Assembly (NCBI GenBank): GCA_016938175.1
Contig: JAFGVE010000037.1
Span: 1-64,000 of the forward strand
From: Campylobacterales bacterium
GTDB lineage: Bacteria; Campylobacterota; Campylobacteria; Campylobacterales; Sulfurimonadaceae
Reading direction: 5' to 3'
DNA: 64,000 nt
The first letter of the stretch is position 1. Every line of letters starts with the position of its first letter. The translations under genes were made by a program, and so were the position numbers. A model generated the notes under the pieces. The model was given only the letters and a program-made list of their open reading frames with translations, had not been told where the DNA came from and did not search any database. Positions 40,889 to 51,147 of the stretch are shown in pieces.

Positions 40889-42441
40889 TAATGTGCCTCC
40901 TTCATCGCTGTTCTAGTAATCTCTATACCTTGCGTAAGGTCTGGAATTCTAGTTTTTGCTTCCTCTGTAGTTGCTTTATTGTGCATTAACTGTACAACTG
41001 CTTCAACTGAGTTGTTAATTGGCTCTAAAACAGGTTTTGGATATACACCTAACCAAATAGTAATAATCGTAAGTGGAATCAGAGCCACTAATTCACGTTT
41101 GTTTACATCTGGAAGGTTTTTATTTTCCTCAATTGTCACATCACCAAAAAACATTTTTTTGTATGCTGCAAGCATATAAATTGCACCTACAACGATTGCT
41201 ACACCTGCTAAAAGTGTAAGAATATGAGACTGTTCATAGAATCCTAATAGTGATAAGAATTCACCAACAAAGTTAATTGTCAGTGGCATACCGACCGAAG
41301 CCATAAGCATTACACCAAAGATAGTCGCATATCGAGGCATAACGTGCGCTAAACCACCAAACTGATCCATCATCTTCGTATGACGTCTATCATAAATCAC
41401 ACCAACAAGTAAGAAGAGTGCACCTGAAACTACACCATGGGCAATCATTAAAAAGATTGATCCAGAGATACCCTCAACGTTTAATGCAAAAGTACCAAGT
41501 ACAATTACACCCATGTGTGAGATTGAAGAGTATGCAACAACTTGCTTCACATCTTTTTGTGCATACGCAACCATTGCAGTATAGATAATCATGATAATAG
41601 CTATAATAGCTATTGGGTACATGAAAAATACTGAAGCATCAGGGAAAAGTGGAAGTGAAAAACGAATGAACGCATATGTACCCATTTTAAGTAAGATTGC
41701 TGCAAGTATTACAGAACCTATTGTTGGTGCTTGCCCGTGTGCATATGGCAACCATGTATGAAATGGAAACATTGGAACTTTAATGGCAAAACCAAGGAAA
41801 AATGCAGCAAATAACCACAACTGAAAACTCTCAGGTAAAATAAGTCTATACCAATCTAAAAGTGCGAAACTCCATACACCTGTTGCCTGATAGAAAAAAT
41901 ACGCCATAAATAGCATACCCACAAGCATTACTAGTGAGCCCATAAATGTATAAAGGAAAAACTTCACAGATGCATATACACGTAATGGTCCACCCCATGC
42001 ACCAATGATATAAAGCATTGGTACAAGTGAAAGTTCCCAGAAAACATAAAATACAATAGCATCAAGTGCAGCAAATACACCAACCATAGTCATCTGCAGA
42101 AACAGAAGTGTAATAATCATATTTTTTTCATTTGGCGTCTCAGTAAGAGAAGCAATACCAATCATAGTAAAAAATGATGCGAGAATAATGATAAAAAGAG
42201 AAATTCCATCAACTCCTAAAATATAACTAATTCCAAATGATGGGATAAGTGCCATCTGTTCCATGAACTGCATACCAGATACATTTGAGTCAAATGCAAA
42301 CCATAACCATAAAGAGAGAATAAACTCAATAAACGCAACACTTATACCATAAGCACGCATACTCTCTTTTTGAATCATAAATCCAAACACACCTGCAAGT
42401 GCTGGAAAGAAAATTAGTATTGACAGTATATGATCAAACAT
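40888..42441 (-). CDS. nuoM: NADH-quinone oxidoreductase subunit M
   Basis: GVDGISLFIIILASFFT, FYVFWELSLVPMLYIIGAWGG, VPMFPFHTWLPYAHGQAPT. Confidence 0.96.
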   Translation of the reverse strand: MFDHILSILIFFPALAGVFGFMIQKESMRAYGISVAFIEFILSLWLWFAFDSNVSGMQFMEQMALIPSFGISYILGVDGISLFIIILASFFTMIGIASLTETPNEKNMIITLLFLQMTMVGVFAALDAIVFYVFWELSLVPMLYIIGAWGGPLRVYASVKFFLYTFMGSLVMLVGMLFMAYFFYQATGVWSFALLDWYRLILPESFQLWLFAAFFLGFAIKVPMFPFHTWLPYAHGQAPTIGSVILAAILLKMGTYAFIRFSLPLFPDASVFFMYPIAIIAIIMIIYTAMVAYAQKDVKQVVAYSSISHMGVIVLGTFALNVEGISGSIFLMIAHGVVSGALFLLVGVIYDRRHTKMMDQFGGLAHVMPRYATIFGVMLMASVGMPLTINFVGEFLSLLGFYEQSHILTLLAGVAIVVGAIYMLAAYKKMFFGDVTIEENKNLPDVNKRELVALIPLTIITIWLGVYPKPVLEPINNSVEAVVQLMHNKATTEEAKTRIPDLTQGIEITRTAMKEAH

Positions 42442-42444
42442 AAA

Positions 42445-44367
42445 TTAAACTCCTAAACCTGATAAGACTGCTAAAATCTCATCAAAATATCTTACTGCTA
42501 GTCCAAAAACTACAGCTAATGAAAGCAGTCCAACAGTACCTGCTACCATCCATTTAAGCATTGTAGAGAGGTTTCCACTCTGCATATCTCTTGTTTTTTC
42601 ACCAGTAGAATAGATAATACCAGCAATTCCATCTACAGTTGCATCAACAATTTTTAAATCTACTTGTTTCCAAAACACATCAGAAATTTCTCTATATGGT
42701 TTTACAAGATACTCTTCATATGCATATGGAATATAGTATTGGTTTTTCAAAATTTTGTATGCAATAGAATTTTCCATTTTTGATGTACCGTCTGGAACTT
42801 TTACAGAACTATTCGCATATTTTTTATAAGCAAACGCGATAGCTGCTATGACAAAAAGCTGTGTTCCAATAACCATAATCCAAAAAGTCACTGGATGATG
42901 AATGTGATACTCTAACTCTGGTAAAACATTTGTAACCATCTCAAAATAAGATATTTTGAATGAACCTGCGATTATTGCAAGTAATAATAGTGGACTCATA
43001 GCAACAAGCATAAACTTATACGCTTCATGAGGGTGAATACCAAAGAGTTTATATCTCTCTTCACCATGGAAGATAAGCGCAATAAGTCTAAATGAGTAAA
43101 ACGCAGTAAGACCAGCAGTTATTAAAAGAACTGAATAGATAATATAGTGATGTTCAACAAATGCAACCTCTAAGATTAAATCTTTTGAGAAGAAACCAGC
43201 AAGTGGGTAAATACCTGCAAGTGCAACCGAAGCAAGTGTCATCATAATAAATGTCCACTTCATTGTCTTCTTAAGTCCACCCATTTTAAATGGATCTAGT
43301 TCATCGTGCATAGCGTGCATAACATTACCTGCACCAAGGAAAAGAAGTGCTTTAAAGAAAGCGTGCGCCATAAGGTGGAAAAGTGCCACCCAGTATGCAC
43401 CTAAACCTGCTGCAACGAACATATACCCTAACTGAGAGAGTGTTGAGTATGCAATAATTCTTTTCATATCACGATTTACAAGTGCCATAGAAGCTGCAAA
43501 CATTGCAACAAAAGCACCAAGACTTGCTATGAATAGTCCAACATGAGGAATTAAATCATATAACTCATTTGAACGCACTACTAAATAAACACCCGCTGTA
43601 ACCATTGTCGCTGCGTGAATAAGTGCAGAGACTGGGGTAGGACCTTCCATCGCATCAGCAAGCCATGTATGCAGTGGGAACTGCGCTGATTTACCCATAG
43701 CACCTATGAAAAGGAAGATACCTATCCAAGTTAAAGTAGCAGGATCGAGTGATGGCATTGCAGCAAAAGCACCTTCGTACTGAAGAGTTCCTGTATTCCA
43801 ATACACTAAGAAAAGACCAATTAACATTCCAAGGTCAGCAATACGGTTCATAATAAACGCTTCATTCGCTGCCCATGTTGCAATCTCTTTGTGAAACCAA
43901 AATCCAATTAGACCCCAAGAACAAAGACCAACACCTTCCCAACCAATGAAAAGACCTGCAAAATTATCGCTCATTACAAGAACCATCATAGAGAAAACGA
44001 ATGCTGAAAGCCAAGCAAAAAATCTGTTAAAGCCTTTATCGTGATCCATGTAGCCAATTGAATAAACATGAACTATAGTAGAGACCAGTGTAACAACCAT
44101 CATCATTGTCACAGAAACCTGATCAACAACAAATCCAAATGGAATATATAAGTCTCCTGTTGCCATCCAAGTCATTAATTCAACATGAACAACTTCACCG
44201 CCACCTATAATGTGCGTTAAAAGAATTGAACTACTCACAAAAGCTGCAAAAATCAGTAAACTTGCAACTATACCTACAAACTGTTTTTTTGGCGTAGCAG
44301 TAAAGAGTGCTGAAAACAGAGAACTCACTAGAGGAGCAAAAAGTGCAATGTATAAATATTTTTCCAT
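42445..44367 (-). CDS. nuoL: NADH-quinone oxidoreductase subunit L
   Basis: GWEGVGLCSWGLIGFWF, AQFPLHTWLADAMEGPTPVSALIHAATMVTAG. Confidence 0.97.
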   Translation of the reverse strand: MEKYLYIALFAPLVSSLFSALFTATPKKQFVGIVASLLIFAAFVSSSILLTHIIGGGEVVHVELMTWMATGDLYIPFGFVVDQVSVTMMMVVTLVSTIVHVYSIGYMDHDKGFNRFFAWLSAFVFSMMVLVMSDNFAGLFIGWEGVGLCSWGLIGFWFHKEIATWAANEAFIMNRIADLGMLIGLFLVYWNTGTLQYEGAFAAMPSLDPATLTWIGIFLFIGAMGKSAQFPLHTWLADAMEGPTPVSALIHAATMVTAGVYLVVRSNELYDLIPHVGLFIASLGAFVAMFAASMALVNRDMKRIIAYSTLSQLGYMFVAAGLGAYWVALFHLMAHAFFKALLFLGAGNVMHAMHDELDPFKMGGLKKTMKWTFIMMTLASVALAGIYPLAGFFSKDLILEVAFVEHHYIIYSVLLITAGLTAFYSFRLIALIFHGEERYKLFGIHPHEAYKFMLVAMSPLLLLAIIAGSFKISYFEMVTNVLPELEYHIHHPVTFWIMVIGTQLFVIAAIAFAYKKYANSSVKVPDGTSKMENSIAYKILKNQYYIPYAYEEYLVKPYREISDVFWKQVDLKIVDATVDGIAGIIYSTGEKTRDMQSGNLSTMLKWMVAGTVGLLSLAVVFGLAVRYFDEILAVLSGLGV

Positions 44368-44371
44368 ATTT

Positions 44372-44680
44372 TTATCCTCTCATACTTGACATAGTATCCA
44401 GATCAACATTGCCATGACGTTTAAACCATACAATTAAAAGACCTAGCCCAACTGCAACTTCAGAAGCAGCAATTGCAATCACAAAAAATGCAAACATCTG
44501 TCCAGTTAAGTCGTTATAATAATGTGAAATAGCCGCAAATGCGATATTTACAGAGTTTAAAAGAATCTCTGTTGCAAAAAACAGTAACAGAAGATTTTTT
44601 CTACGCATAATACCTACTAAACCAATAGCAAATAAAATTGTAGAAAGAATAAGATAGTGATTTAAACCTATTTCCATCAT
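44372..44680 (-). CDS. nuoK: NADH-quinone oxidoreductase subunit K
   Basis: NHYLILSTILFAIGLVGIMRRKNLLLLFFATEILLNSVNIAF. Confidence 0.96.
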   Translation of the reverse strand: MMEIGLNHYLILSTILFAIGLVGIMRRKNLLLLFFATEILLNSVNIAFAAISHYYNDLTGQMFAFFVIAIAASEVAVGLGLLIVWFKRHGNVDLDTMSSMRG

Positions 44681-45252
44681 GAAAGCACCTTTTTGTCTTG
44701 TTCTTTTTTAATCTCATCAATTTCAGCTTGATTCATTAAAGTAAGAGAGAGATCCATTTTTTTACCAGCAAGCACAATTCCTGCAATCATTGCAACAAGA
44801 AGCATTACAGCTGCAACTTCAAAAGGAATCAAATACTTAGTAAAAAGAACCATTCCAACCTCTTGTGTATTACCTGCACCTTCAATACTTGGATAAAATG
44901 CAGTCATATTCGTAGAAATCATCGGTGCTGCAAAAATAAGTACAACTAAGACAGCCGATAAAATTGCAAGACCTGAGATAATATATTTATTCCCCTGTTT
45001 TTCCCTTACTGAACGTGTTGAATCAAAGAACATCATTCCAAAGGCATAAATAGCCATAACAGCTCCAGTATAAACGATAATTTGTACCGCACCTAAAAAA
45101 TCAGCCCCTAGGATAAAGAAAAATGCTGATATAAAAATCATTCCTGCTGCCAATGCTGTAAGTGCATAAAGCGCCTGTGATGTTGTTACAGTTATGTAAA
45201 ACATCGATATTGTTAAAAAGGCAAACAGGTAAAATGCTACTGCTTCAAACAT
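44677..45252 (-). CDS. nuoJ: NADH-quinone oxidoreductase subunit J
   Basis: GADFLGAVQIIVYTGAVMAIYAFGMMFFD. Confidence 0.95.
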   Translation of the reverse strand: MFEAVAFYLFAFLTISMFYITVTTSQALYALTALAAGMIFISAFFFILGADFLGAVQIIVYTGAVMAIYAFGMMFFDSTRSVREKQGNKYIISGLAILSAVLVVLIFAAPMISTNMTAFYPSIEGAGNTQEVGMVLFTKYLIPFEVAAVMLLVAMIAGIVLAGKKMDLSLTLMNQAEIDEIKKEQDKKVLS

Positions 45253-45264
45253 AATTCAATCTCC

Positions 45265-45882
45265 TTAATACGCTAGAGGTGTTTTCTTAACACGCTCGTC
45301 TTCATGTGGTGTAACAGCACCAAAACCTTCAAACTCTCTTTGAGCTTTTGCTTTCATTGTATCAATTGGAGTAAGCATATACTCATAATCAACAAAATGT
45401 TCTCTTTGCTCTGAAGCTTGCTCATAATCACCACCGTGTGTAATCGCAAGTTCTGGACATACTTCTGCACAATATCCACAAAAAATACAGCGTCCCAAGT
45501 TAATTGTATACTCTGTTACTTCTTTACGAGAGTTTTCATCAATTTTAGTATCCATGCGAATACAATTTGAAATACAAATTTTTTCACAAAGCCCACATCC
45601 AATACATCTTTCTGCATCTGATTCCCAAAGGCGCTTCATCTCATGAACTGCACGATATCTTGGTCCTATTGGCATCTTTTCAGCAGGATACTGTACTGTG
45701 TGAATGTCAAACTTAACCATTTCACGGAAAACAACCCATAGACCAACAAAAAGCTCGCCTCTAAATGTTCTTTTCATTACACGTTTAAATTTACCCCAAC
45801 CATCAGTAGGATAATCTTCAATGTCTACTAAGTAGTAATCACTCTCAGTAACATTTCTATTGTTAAATGCTTCCATATTCAT
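45265..45882 (-). CDS. nuoI: NADH-quinone oxidoreductase subunit I (likely start MNMEAF; ORF track begins at 45894)
   Basis: ERCIGCGLCEKICISNCIRM and CIFCGYCAEVCPELAITHG 4Fe-4S motifs. Confidence 0.95.
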   Translation of the reverse strand: MNMEAFNNRNVTESDYYLVDIEDYPTDGWGKFKRVMKRTFRGELFVGLWVVFREMVKFDIHTVQYPAEKMPIGPRYRAVHEMKRLWESDAERCIGCGLCEKICISNCIRMDTKIDENSRKEVTEYTINLGRCIFCGYCAEVCPELAITHGGDYEQASEQREHFVDYEYMLTPIDTMKAKAQREFEGFGAVTPHEDERVKKTPLAY

Positions 45883-45894
45883 CCTGTCTCCCAA

Positions 45895-46884
45895 TTAAAA
45901 CATCATCACAAAACCAGTGATAACTACGTTAATCACTGCTATTGGCATAAGTACTTTCCAACATAACCACATAAGTTGGTCAGGTCTAACATCTGGCCAT
46001 GCAGCTCTCGTCCATAAGAAGAAAAAGAAGAAAAATGCCATTTTGCCAAGTAGTGCAAGAGCACCTAAGAAACTACCATCACCATAACCACCTAAGAAAA
46101 CAAGCGGAATAACAAACGAAATAAAGAACATATTCGCATACTCACCGATAAAGAAAAGTCCCCATCTCATACCAGAATACTCTGTACCAAAACCATCAAT
46201 AATTTCGTGATCATTTGCAATTAAGTGAAACGGAGTACGACCAGTTTCAGCAAAAGCAGCAATCCAAAAAAGGATAAAGGCTACTGGTTGTGACCATACT
46301 ATCCAGTCACCAATTCCACCTGCTTGATACTCATTAAAATCAATTAAAGAAAGTGAACCAACCATCATAATTGGTGCTAAAATTGCAAGTCCTGTTACAA
46401 CTTCATAAGAGATAAATACTGCAGCGGCACGAGCTGCTGAGATAAGTGAAAACTTATTTGCAGAAGCCATACCACCAAGCAGTGGACCATACAAACCGAT
46501 CGCCATAACACCCATTACATATAAAATACCTATATTTACATCAGCAACTATTGGATGAACTGTATATCCAAAAATTGTAAAAGAAGGTAAAAAAGGAATT
46601 GCTGCTGCTGCCATAAATGCAGTGGCAGCTGTAATAACCGGTGCTAGTTTAAAAATTGTTGCTACTACGCCAGTTGGGATAATATCCTCTTTTGTAAAAA
46701 GTTTAATACCGTCTGCAGCAATCTGTAAAAGTCCGTAAGGACCAACATTCATAGGTCCAAGACGACGTTGCATAAAAGCAAGAATCTTACGTTCAAAGTA
46801 TGTTCCAAAACCTGCTAAAGCAGAAAAAACAAGTAGAATAACAACGACTTTGATTACCGTTTCTACTAAATATGCTGTATCCAT
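45895..46884 (-). CDS. nuoH: NADH-quinone oxidoreductase subunit H
   Basis: GTYFERKILAFMQRRLGPMNVGPYGLLQIAADGIKL; AETGRTPFHLIANDHEIIDGFGTEYSGMRWGLFFIGEYANM. Confidence 0.97.
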   Translation of the reverse strand: MDTAYLVETVIKVVVILLVFSALAGFGTYFERKILAFMQRRLGPMNVGPYGLLQIAADGIKLFTKEDIIPTGVVATIFKLAPVITAATAFMAAAAIPFLPSFTIFGYTVHPIVADVNIGILYVMGVMAIGLYGPLLGGMASANKFSLISAARAAAVFISYEVVTGLAILAPIMMVGSLSLIDFNEYQAGGIGDWIVWSQPVAFILFWIAAFAETGRTPFHLIANDHEIIDGFGTEYSGMRWGLFFIGEYANMFFISFVIPLVFLGGYGDGSFLGALALLGKMAFFFFFFLWTRAAWPDVRPDQLMWLCWKVLMPIAVINVVITGFVMMF

Positions 46885-46887
46885 AAA

Positions 46888-49377
46888 TTACACCCTTTCA
46901 ACTGAAGCTGTAGCAAATCTATAACCATTTGTTAAAGCCTCTGAATTTAGATTTGCATCAAATGTAGGAAGTACTACAATATTTCCTGCAATTTTATTAT
47001 CACTAACGATATTTGCAGTTACTTCTCCATTTGCTGTTTTTACTTTAACACTATCTCCAGCATTAAAGTCAGAACTCGCAAGTGACTCCTCGCTCATATA
47101 TATGCCGCTCTCTTCATCAAGATATGCTGTTTTATATGTAAATGGCGTAAATTGCCTTACTGGATTTGCAAGATAGATAACTGTACCATCTAAAACTGCA
47201 CTTTCATCAATTTTTGTAACACTTTCGTCTGAACTTACCGTAACATTTTGTGCTTCAAGTTCATATCCACGAACTTCTTCACCTGCATTTGTATAATAAT
47301 CAGGAAGGTCATCAAAACGTACAGATTTAAAACCTGCTTTTGCACCGAGTTGTGGCGTGTAATCTATTGTATACTCAGCACTTAACCCTAGTTCATTTGC
47401 AATATCATTGAGTGTATAACCACCATAACTAAGAGCAGCATTTGTTGGATTTACACGTTTATTAATTGAAGTAAGAGTTCCCTCTTGTTGATTAATTGCT
47501 GGCATATCTAAGTCACCATCACCTAAAGCTGAGAGAGTAAAATCAGCTTTAGTGTTATATCCAACTGTATAGCTTCCAGCTTCAGCAGAAAGTTCATTAA
47601 TAAGCGCTACACCAAGAGTATTTGTAAGTGTAGGAATCATTACTACTTTAAACTCTGAGTACTTCTCAAACAGTGCCACAAGACGAGCTAAATTTCTAGC
47701 ATTTGGATGTTTATACATGTCTGGACCCACAATCAGTGAAAATGAGTCTTTTTTCTTCATGATTTTGTCAAAATCTTCTGCAAAACTATCAGAAGCTCCA
47801 AGCATCTCTAGAAGTCTATTTGTATCAACTTCTACCTCTTTGCTTACAGTCTTACTAACCATTTTTGACTTTTCTACTTCTACTTCTCTCTCTTCGCCTG
47901 TATCTGGATCCATCTCTTTTTCAAGAGTAATTTCAACTACTTTTTCTTTTACAGTCTCTTCAACTGTAATAGTTTCAATAGTATGGAATCCTGCTAAATA
48001 TTCAACAATCTCATTTGGCAGTTTAGATTTATCTGCAAACAAATCTAATAATAAATACATAACAGTCTCTTCTTGGAGTGGCTGATGATTCATTGTAATG
48101 AGATTTTTACTCATTTCGCTTACAACAGGGTCAGCTACTGGGTGAAAATAAATTCCTCCACCTTTATTTACTGTGAGTGAATTATTCAATGCATATCTTG
48201 CATTTGGATTGTCACTTTTAATTGCAGTACCTACACTCACAATAAAATTAGTGTTTGCAACATCTTTTAAGTTTGTAGAGTAAAGTGAAGATCCACTTAT
48301 TTCAGAATAATCTTTTAGAAATGTTTGAAATGAGCGTGCATCTTCATTTACAAGTTTGTATCCAAATTTCTCTCTTAACTTATCTAAAATTAGAGCCTCT
48401 TCATTCGTAATTGTTGATGTAAATTTAATTGTATCGGCTTTTTTAAACGCTTCAACAGCTTTAGCGAAGGCAACTTCATCTTTTGTAACATCTGCATTTT
48501 CATAATCAAAACCATAACGCCCAGCACCACAAAGTGATACATAGTTCCACTCATTTGTTACACGATAGATTTTGTCGTTTGGATTATCAATACTCGTATG
48601 TTTTATATCATAAGATATTTGACAACCTGCCGAACAGTGTCCACATGTAGCTGGAACTTTTGAAAGTTCCCATGCATTTGATTTATACATAAACTCAGTG
48701 TCTACAAGAGCACCAACTGGACATACAGCAGCACATTCACCACAAGAAGTACAATCAAGAACATCTGTACCGTTTGTAAGACCAATAACGGACTTATTAA
48801 GCTTATTCCACATTGCATATGCATCTTTTGGCATCTCTTCTTTAAATACCGCATCAATTGAATCAGACCCACGAGCAATTGTTTTTAACGAGTTATCTCC
48901 AATCATATCTTTACATGCAGTAACACAACGTTCACAAACAATACAAAGACCCGGATCGTAATGTAGGTGGCCCCAATCATGAGAACTTCTATCTACATCT
49001 CTAATAGAATAACTTTGTGAATCAACTTCCATCTCTAATGTATAGTTTTGAAGTTCACACTCACCAGACTGATCACAAACACCACACTGTAATGGATGGT
49101 TTACATCATAAACTTCCATAATTGCGCGACGCTCTTTCTCAATTGTTTCCGTAGTCGTTACAATGCTCATCCCATCTTTTGCTTTTGCATTACAAGCATA
49201 AACCTGTTTACCGTCTGCTTCAACTAAACAGATACGGCATGCAAGAGTTGGACTACATCTTGTAAGGTAACAGATTGCAGGTATGAATATATCATTCGCA
49301 CGTGCAGCGTTGAGTATAAACTCACCCTCTTCTGTAACTATATCTTTCCCGTCTATATTTATATTTACTTTACTCAT
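46888..49377 (-). CDS. nuoG: NADH-quinone oxidoreductase subunit G with a charged lineage-specific insertion
   Basis: N-terminal ferredoxin domain (YLTRCSPTLACRICLVEADGK), HPLQCGVCDQSGECELQN, N7-like CGHCSAGC. Confidence 0.93.
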   Translation of the reverse strand: MSKVNINIDGKDIVTEEGEFILNAARANDIFIPAICYLTRCSPTLACRICLVEADGKQVYACNAKAKDGMSIVTTTETIEKERRAIMEVYDVNHPLQCGVCDQSGECELQNYTLEMEVDSQSYSIRDVDRSSHDWGHLHYDPGLCIVCERCVTACKDMIGDNSLKTIARGSDSIDAVFKEEMPKDAYAMWNKLNKSVIGLTNGTDVLDCTSCGECAAVCPVGALVDTEFMYKSNAWELSKVPATCGHCSAGCQISYDIKHTSIDNPNDKIYRVTNEWNYVSLCGAGRYGFDYENADVTKDEVAFAKAVEAFKKADTIKFTSTITNEEALILDKLREKFGYKLVNEDARSFQTFLKDYSEISGSSLYSTNLKDVANTNFIVSVGTAIKSDNPNARYALNNSLTVNKGGGIYFHPVADPVVSEMSKNLITMNHQPLQEETVMYLLLDLFADKSKLPNEIVEYLAGFHTIETITVEETVKEKVVEITLEKEMDPDTGEEREVEVEKSKMVSKTVSKEVEVDTNRLLEMLGASDSFAEDFDKIMKKKDSFSLIVGPDMYKHPNARNLARLVALFEKYSEFKVVMIPTLTNTLGVALINELSAEAGSYTVGYNTKADFTLSALGDGDLDMPAINQQEGTLTSINKRVNPTNAALSYGGYTLNDIANELGLSAEYTIDYTPQLGAKAGFKSVRFDDLPDYYTNAGEEVRGYELEAQNVTVSSDESVTKIDESAVLDGTVIYLANPVRQFTPFTYKTAYLDEESGIYMSEESLASSDFNAGDSVKVKTANGEVTANIVSDNKIAGNIVVLPTFDANLNSEALTNGYRFATASVERV

Positions 49378-50913
49378 TTAGCTTACTCTCACTATTTTAG
49401 ATTTTAAAAATTTATAAATACCACCATCTGTATTCATATCAAATGTAGGGTTTAGAGCTATTGTCCCTTTGAGTGTTTCATCAAGTTCAAAAACTCTACG
49501 TATTACTGATTTCCCAACATTAATATCTACAGTATCGCCATTTGCTACTTTTGCAGCAAGTGCAAATTGTGCAGAACCTCTTAAGCTTCTATTGTTCTGC
49601 AGTGCAGACACCTTGTTTGTACAAATATTAAACTGACCTTCTGGATTGGAAGCATAAATTATGGTCCCGTTATACTCCGGTAAATCATCAACATCTTCTA
49701 ATTCTAAAGAGCTATCCATATTCGTTACACTTTGAAGAGTCAATTCTTCAGTACTCTTTGTACTCTCTACACTTAAACCTAGAGCCAAGGCAATATCTCT
49801 GAGTGAGTACCCCTCATAGTTATATATTGCATTAAGTTTTACAACTTTATTTTCAACTGTAATAACAGTTCCATTGAGCTGTGTCAGTGCAGGGAGTGAA
49901 AAATCAGCTTCTTTACAACAAGAAGAAAGGAAAAATCCACCTTGTGTGTTGTACCCAATAACATCATCTTCACCTTCATCGGTATCTAAGGTTACAATCT
50001 TTGAAACACCCAAAGTATTAATCTGAGACGCTTCTACAAAAAGTGTAATTTTTTTATATTGTGCAATCTTAGCGATAAGCTTTGCAATATTTATCGCTCT
50101 TGGATGTGCAAAAAGATCACTTCCTAGCACAAGAACAATTTTATTTGCATTTGATAAGAGATTACTCATATCATTAAGCTCATCATCACCAACATTTGAC
50201 TCAGCTTCCAAATAACCTGTATCAAGTTCTTCAAAATATTCTCTATCAGCCTCACTCAGCTCACTATTTTGTAACAGTTCACTTGCTAAAAGTGCAACTA
50301 CACCCTCTTCCGTTCCTGCTTCATATTTCATAAATTGTGCAAAAACAGAACTCATAACTGCATCTTCTATAGGATGTGCATAAACAGCTTTCGCATCATA
50401 ATTCTCTACTGCATTACTTATTGCAAATGCAAGTGCGGGGTTTTCATTACGAATACGACCGCCAAGTACAATAATTCCATCAGCATTTGCAACATCATCC
50501 AATGACGCTCTTTTGTCATACACTCCAAGCTGCTCATTAAAAACGCTAAAAACTCTTGCCTCTTCATTGTAAAGCTTTACGCCATATTGTTCTTTAATTT
50601 GTGCCAAAATGAAAAGTTCTTCATTTGTAATCATAGAATTAAAACGAATTGCTGTAGCATTTTTGAATACATCAACTAGGTTTTCTAAAAAACTATCTGA
50701 CTGTTTACTTGTATTAGCAAATGCAAAACCATGTAAACCAGCCTCACAACTAGCTGCATATGCACGCAGGTTCCTTACCTCAAATGATGAAACAGAAGAA
50801 TCTGACAATATGCTTTTATACTCTAAAGGACACCCTGCAGAACAGTGCACACAAGTAGAGAGTATGATTTCTTCGCTCACTGCACTTGCTCCAAGAATTT
50901 CCTTTGTATTCAC
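49378..50913 (-). CDS. NuoG-paralogous molybdopterin-oxidoreductase-like protein, at the nuoF position
   Basis: Collinear with the C-terminal part of the adjacent NuoG (TAIRFNSMITNEELFILAQIKEQYGVKLYNEEARVF vs DTIKFTSTITNEEALILDKLREKFGYKLVNEDARSF); N-terminal CVHCSAGC-x27-C. Confidence 0.85.
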   Translation of the reverse strand: MNTKEILGASAVSEEIILSTCVHCSAGCPLEYKSILSDSSVSSFEVRNLRAYAASCEAGLHGFAFANTSKQSDSFLENLVDVFKNATAIRFNSMITNEELFILAQIKEQYGVKLYNEEARVFSVFNEQLGVYDKRASLDDVANADGIIVLGGRIRNENPALAFAISNAVENYDAKAVYAHPIEDAVMSSVFAQFMKYEAGTEEGVVALLASELLQNSELSEADREYFEELDTGYLEAESNVGDDELNDMSNLLSNANKIVLVLGSDLFAHPRAINIAKLIAKIAQYKKITLFVEASQINTLGVSKIVTLDTDEGEDDVIGYNTQGGFFLSSCCKEADFSLPALTQLNGTVITVENKVVKLNAIYNYEGYSLRDIALALGLSVESTKSTEELTLQSVTNMDSSLELEDVDDLPEYNGTIIYASNPEGQFNICTNKVSALQNNRSLRGSAQFALAAKVANGDTVDINVGKSVIRRVFELDETLKGTIALNPTFDMNTDGGIYKFLKSKIVRVS

Positions 50914-50922
50914 ACTATAGTC

Positions 50923-51147
50923 CTAGTCTTTCTTTGCAACGACAGTCCAATCAACTTCGTTAAACTTTAAAGAGTTGAGGAGTTCATATCCCGCTTCTCT
51001 TACAATATCTGCACTTTGTTGTACAGAAGAAAAATCTCCGATCTCAAATAAAAAGATGGCAACTTCACCAGCTTTATGTGTTGCTAAAAGCTCTTTCATA
51101 CGTGGCTCAAAGTTCTCTTTAAGGTGTCTTAAATCATATCTTTTCAT
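50923..51147 (-). CDS. Small NuoE-position protein (HP1264-like), 74 aa
   Basis: VAIFLFEIGDFSSVQQSADIVREAGYELLNSLKFNEVDWTVV; between nuoD and the NuoG paralogue; no NuoE 2Fe-2S cysteines. Confidence 0.82.
   Translation of the reverse strand: MKRYDLRHLKENFEPRMKELLATHKAGEVAIFLFEIGDFSSVQQSADIVREAGYELLNSLKFNEVDWTVVAKKD

Noticed and set aside
47717-48085. Plus-strand 122-aa Ser/Thr-rich ORF
   Set aside because: Antisense shadow of the charged NuoG insertion; composition is explained by the Glu/Lys codons on the coding strand.
50609-50920. Plus-strand 103-aa ORF
   Set aside because: Antisense to the start of the NuoG paralogue; no recognisable domain.
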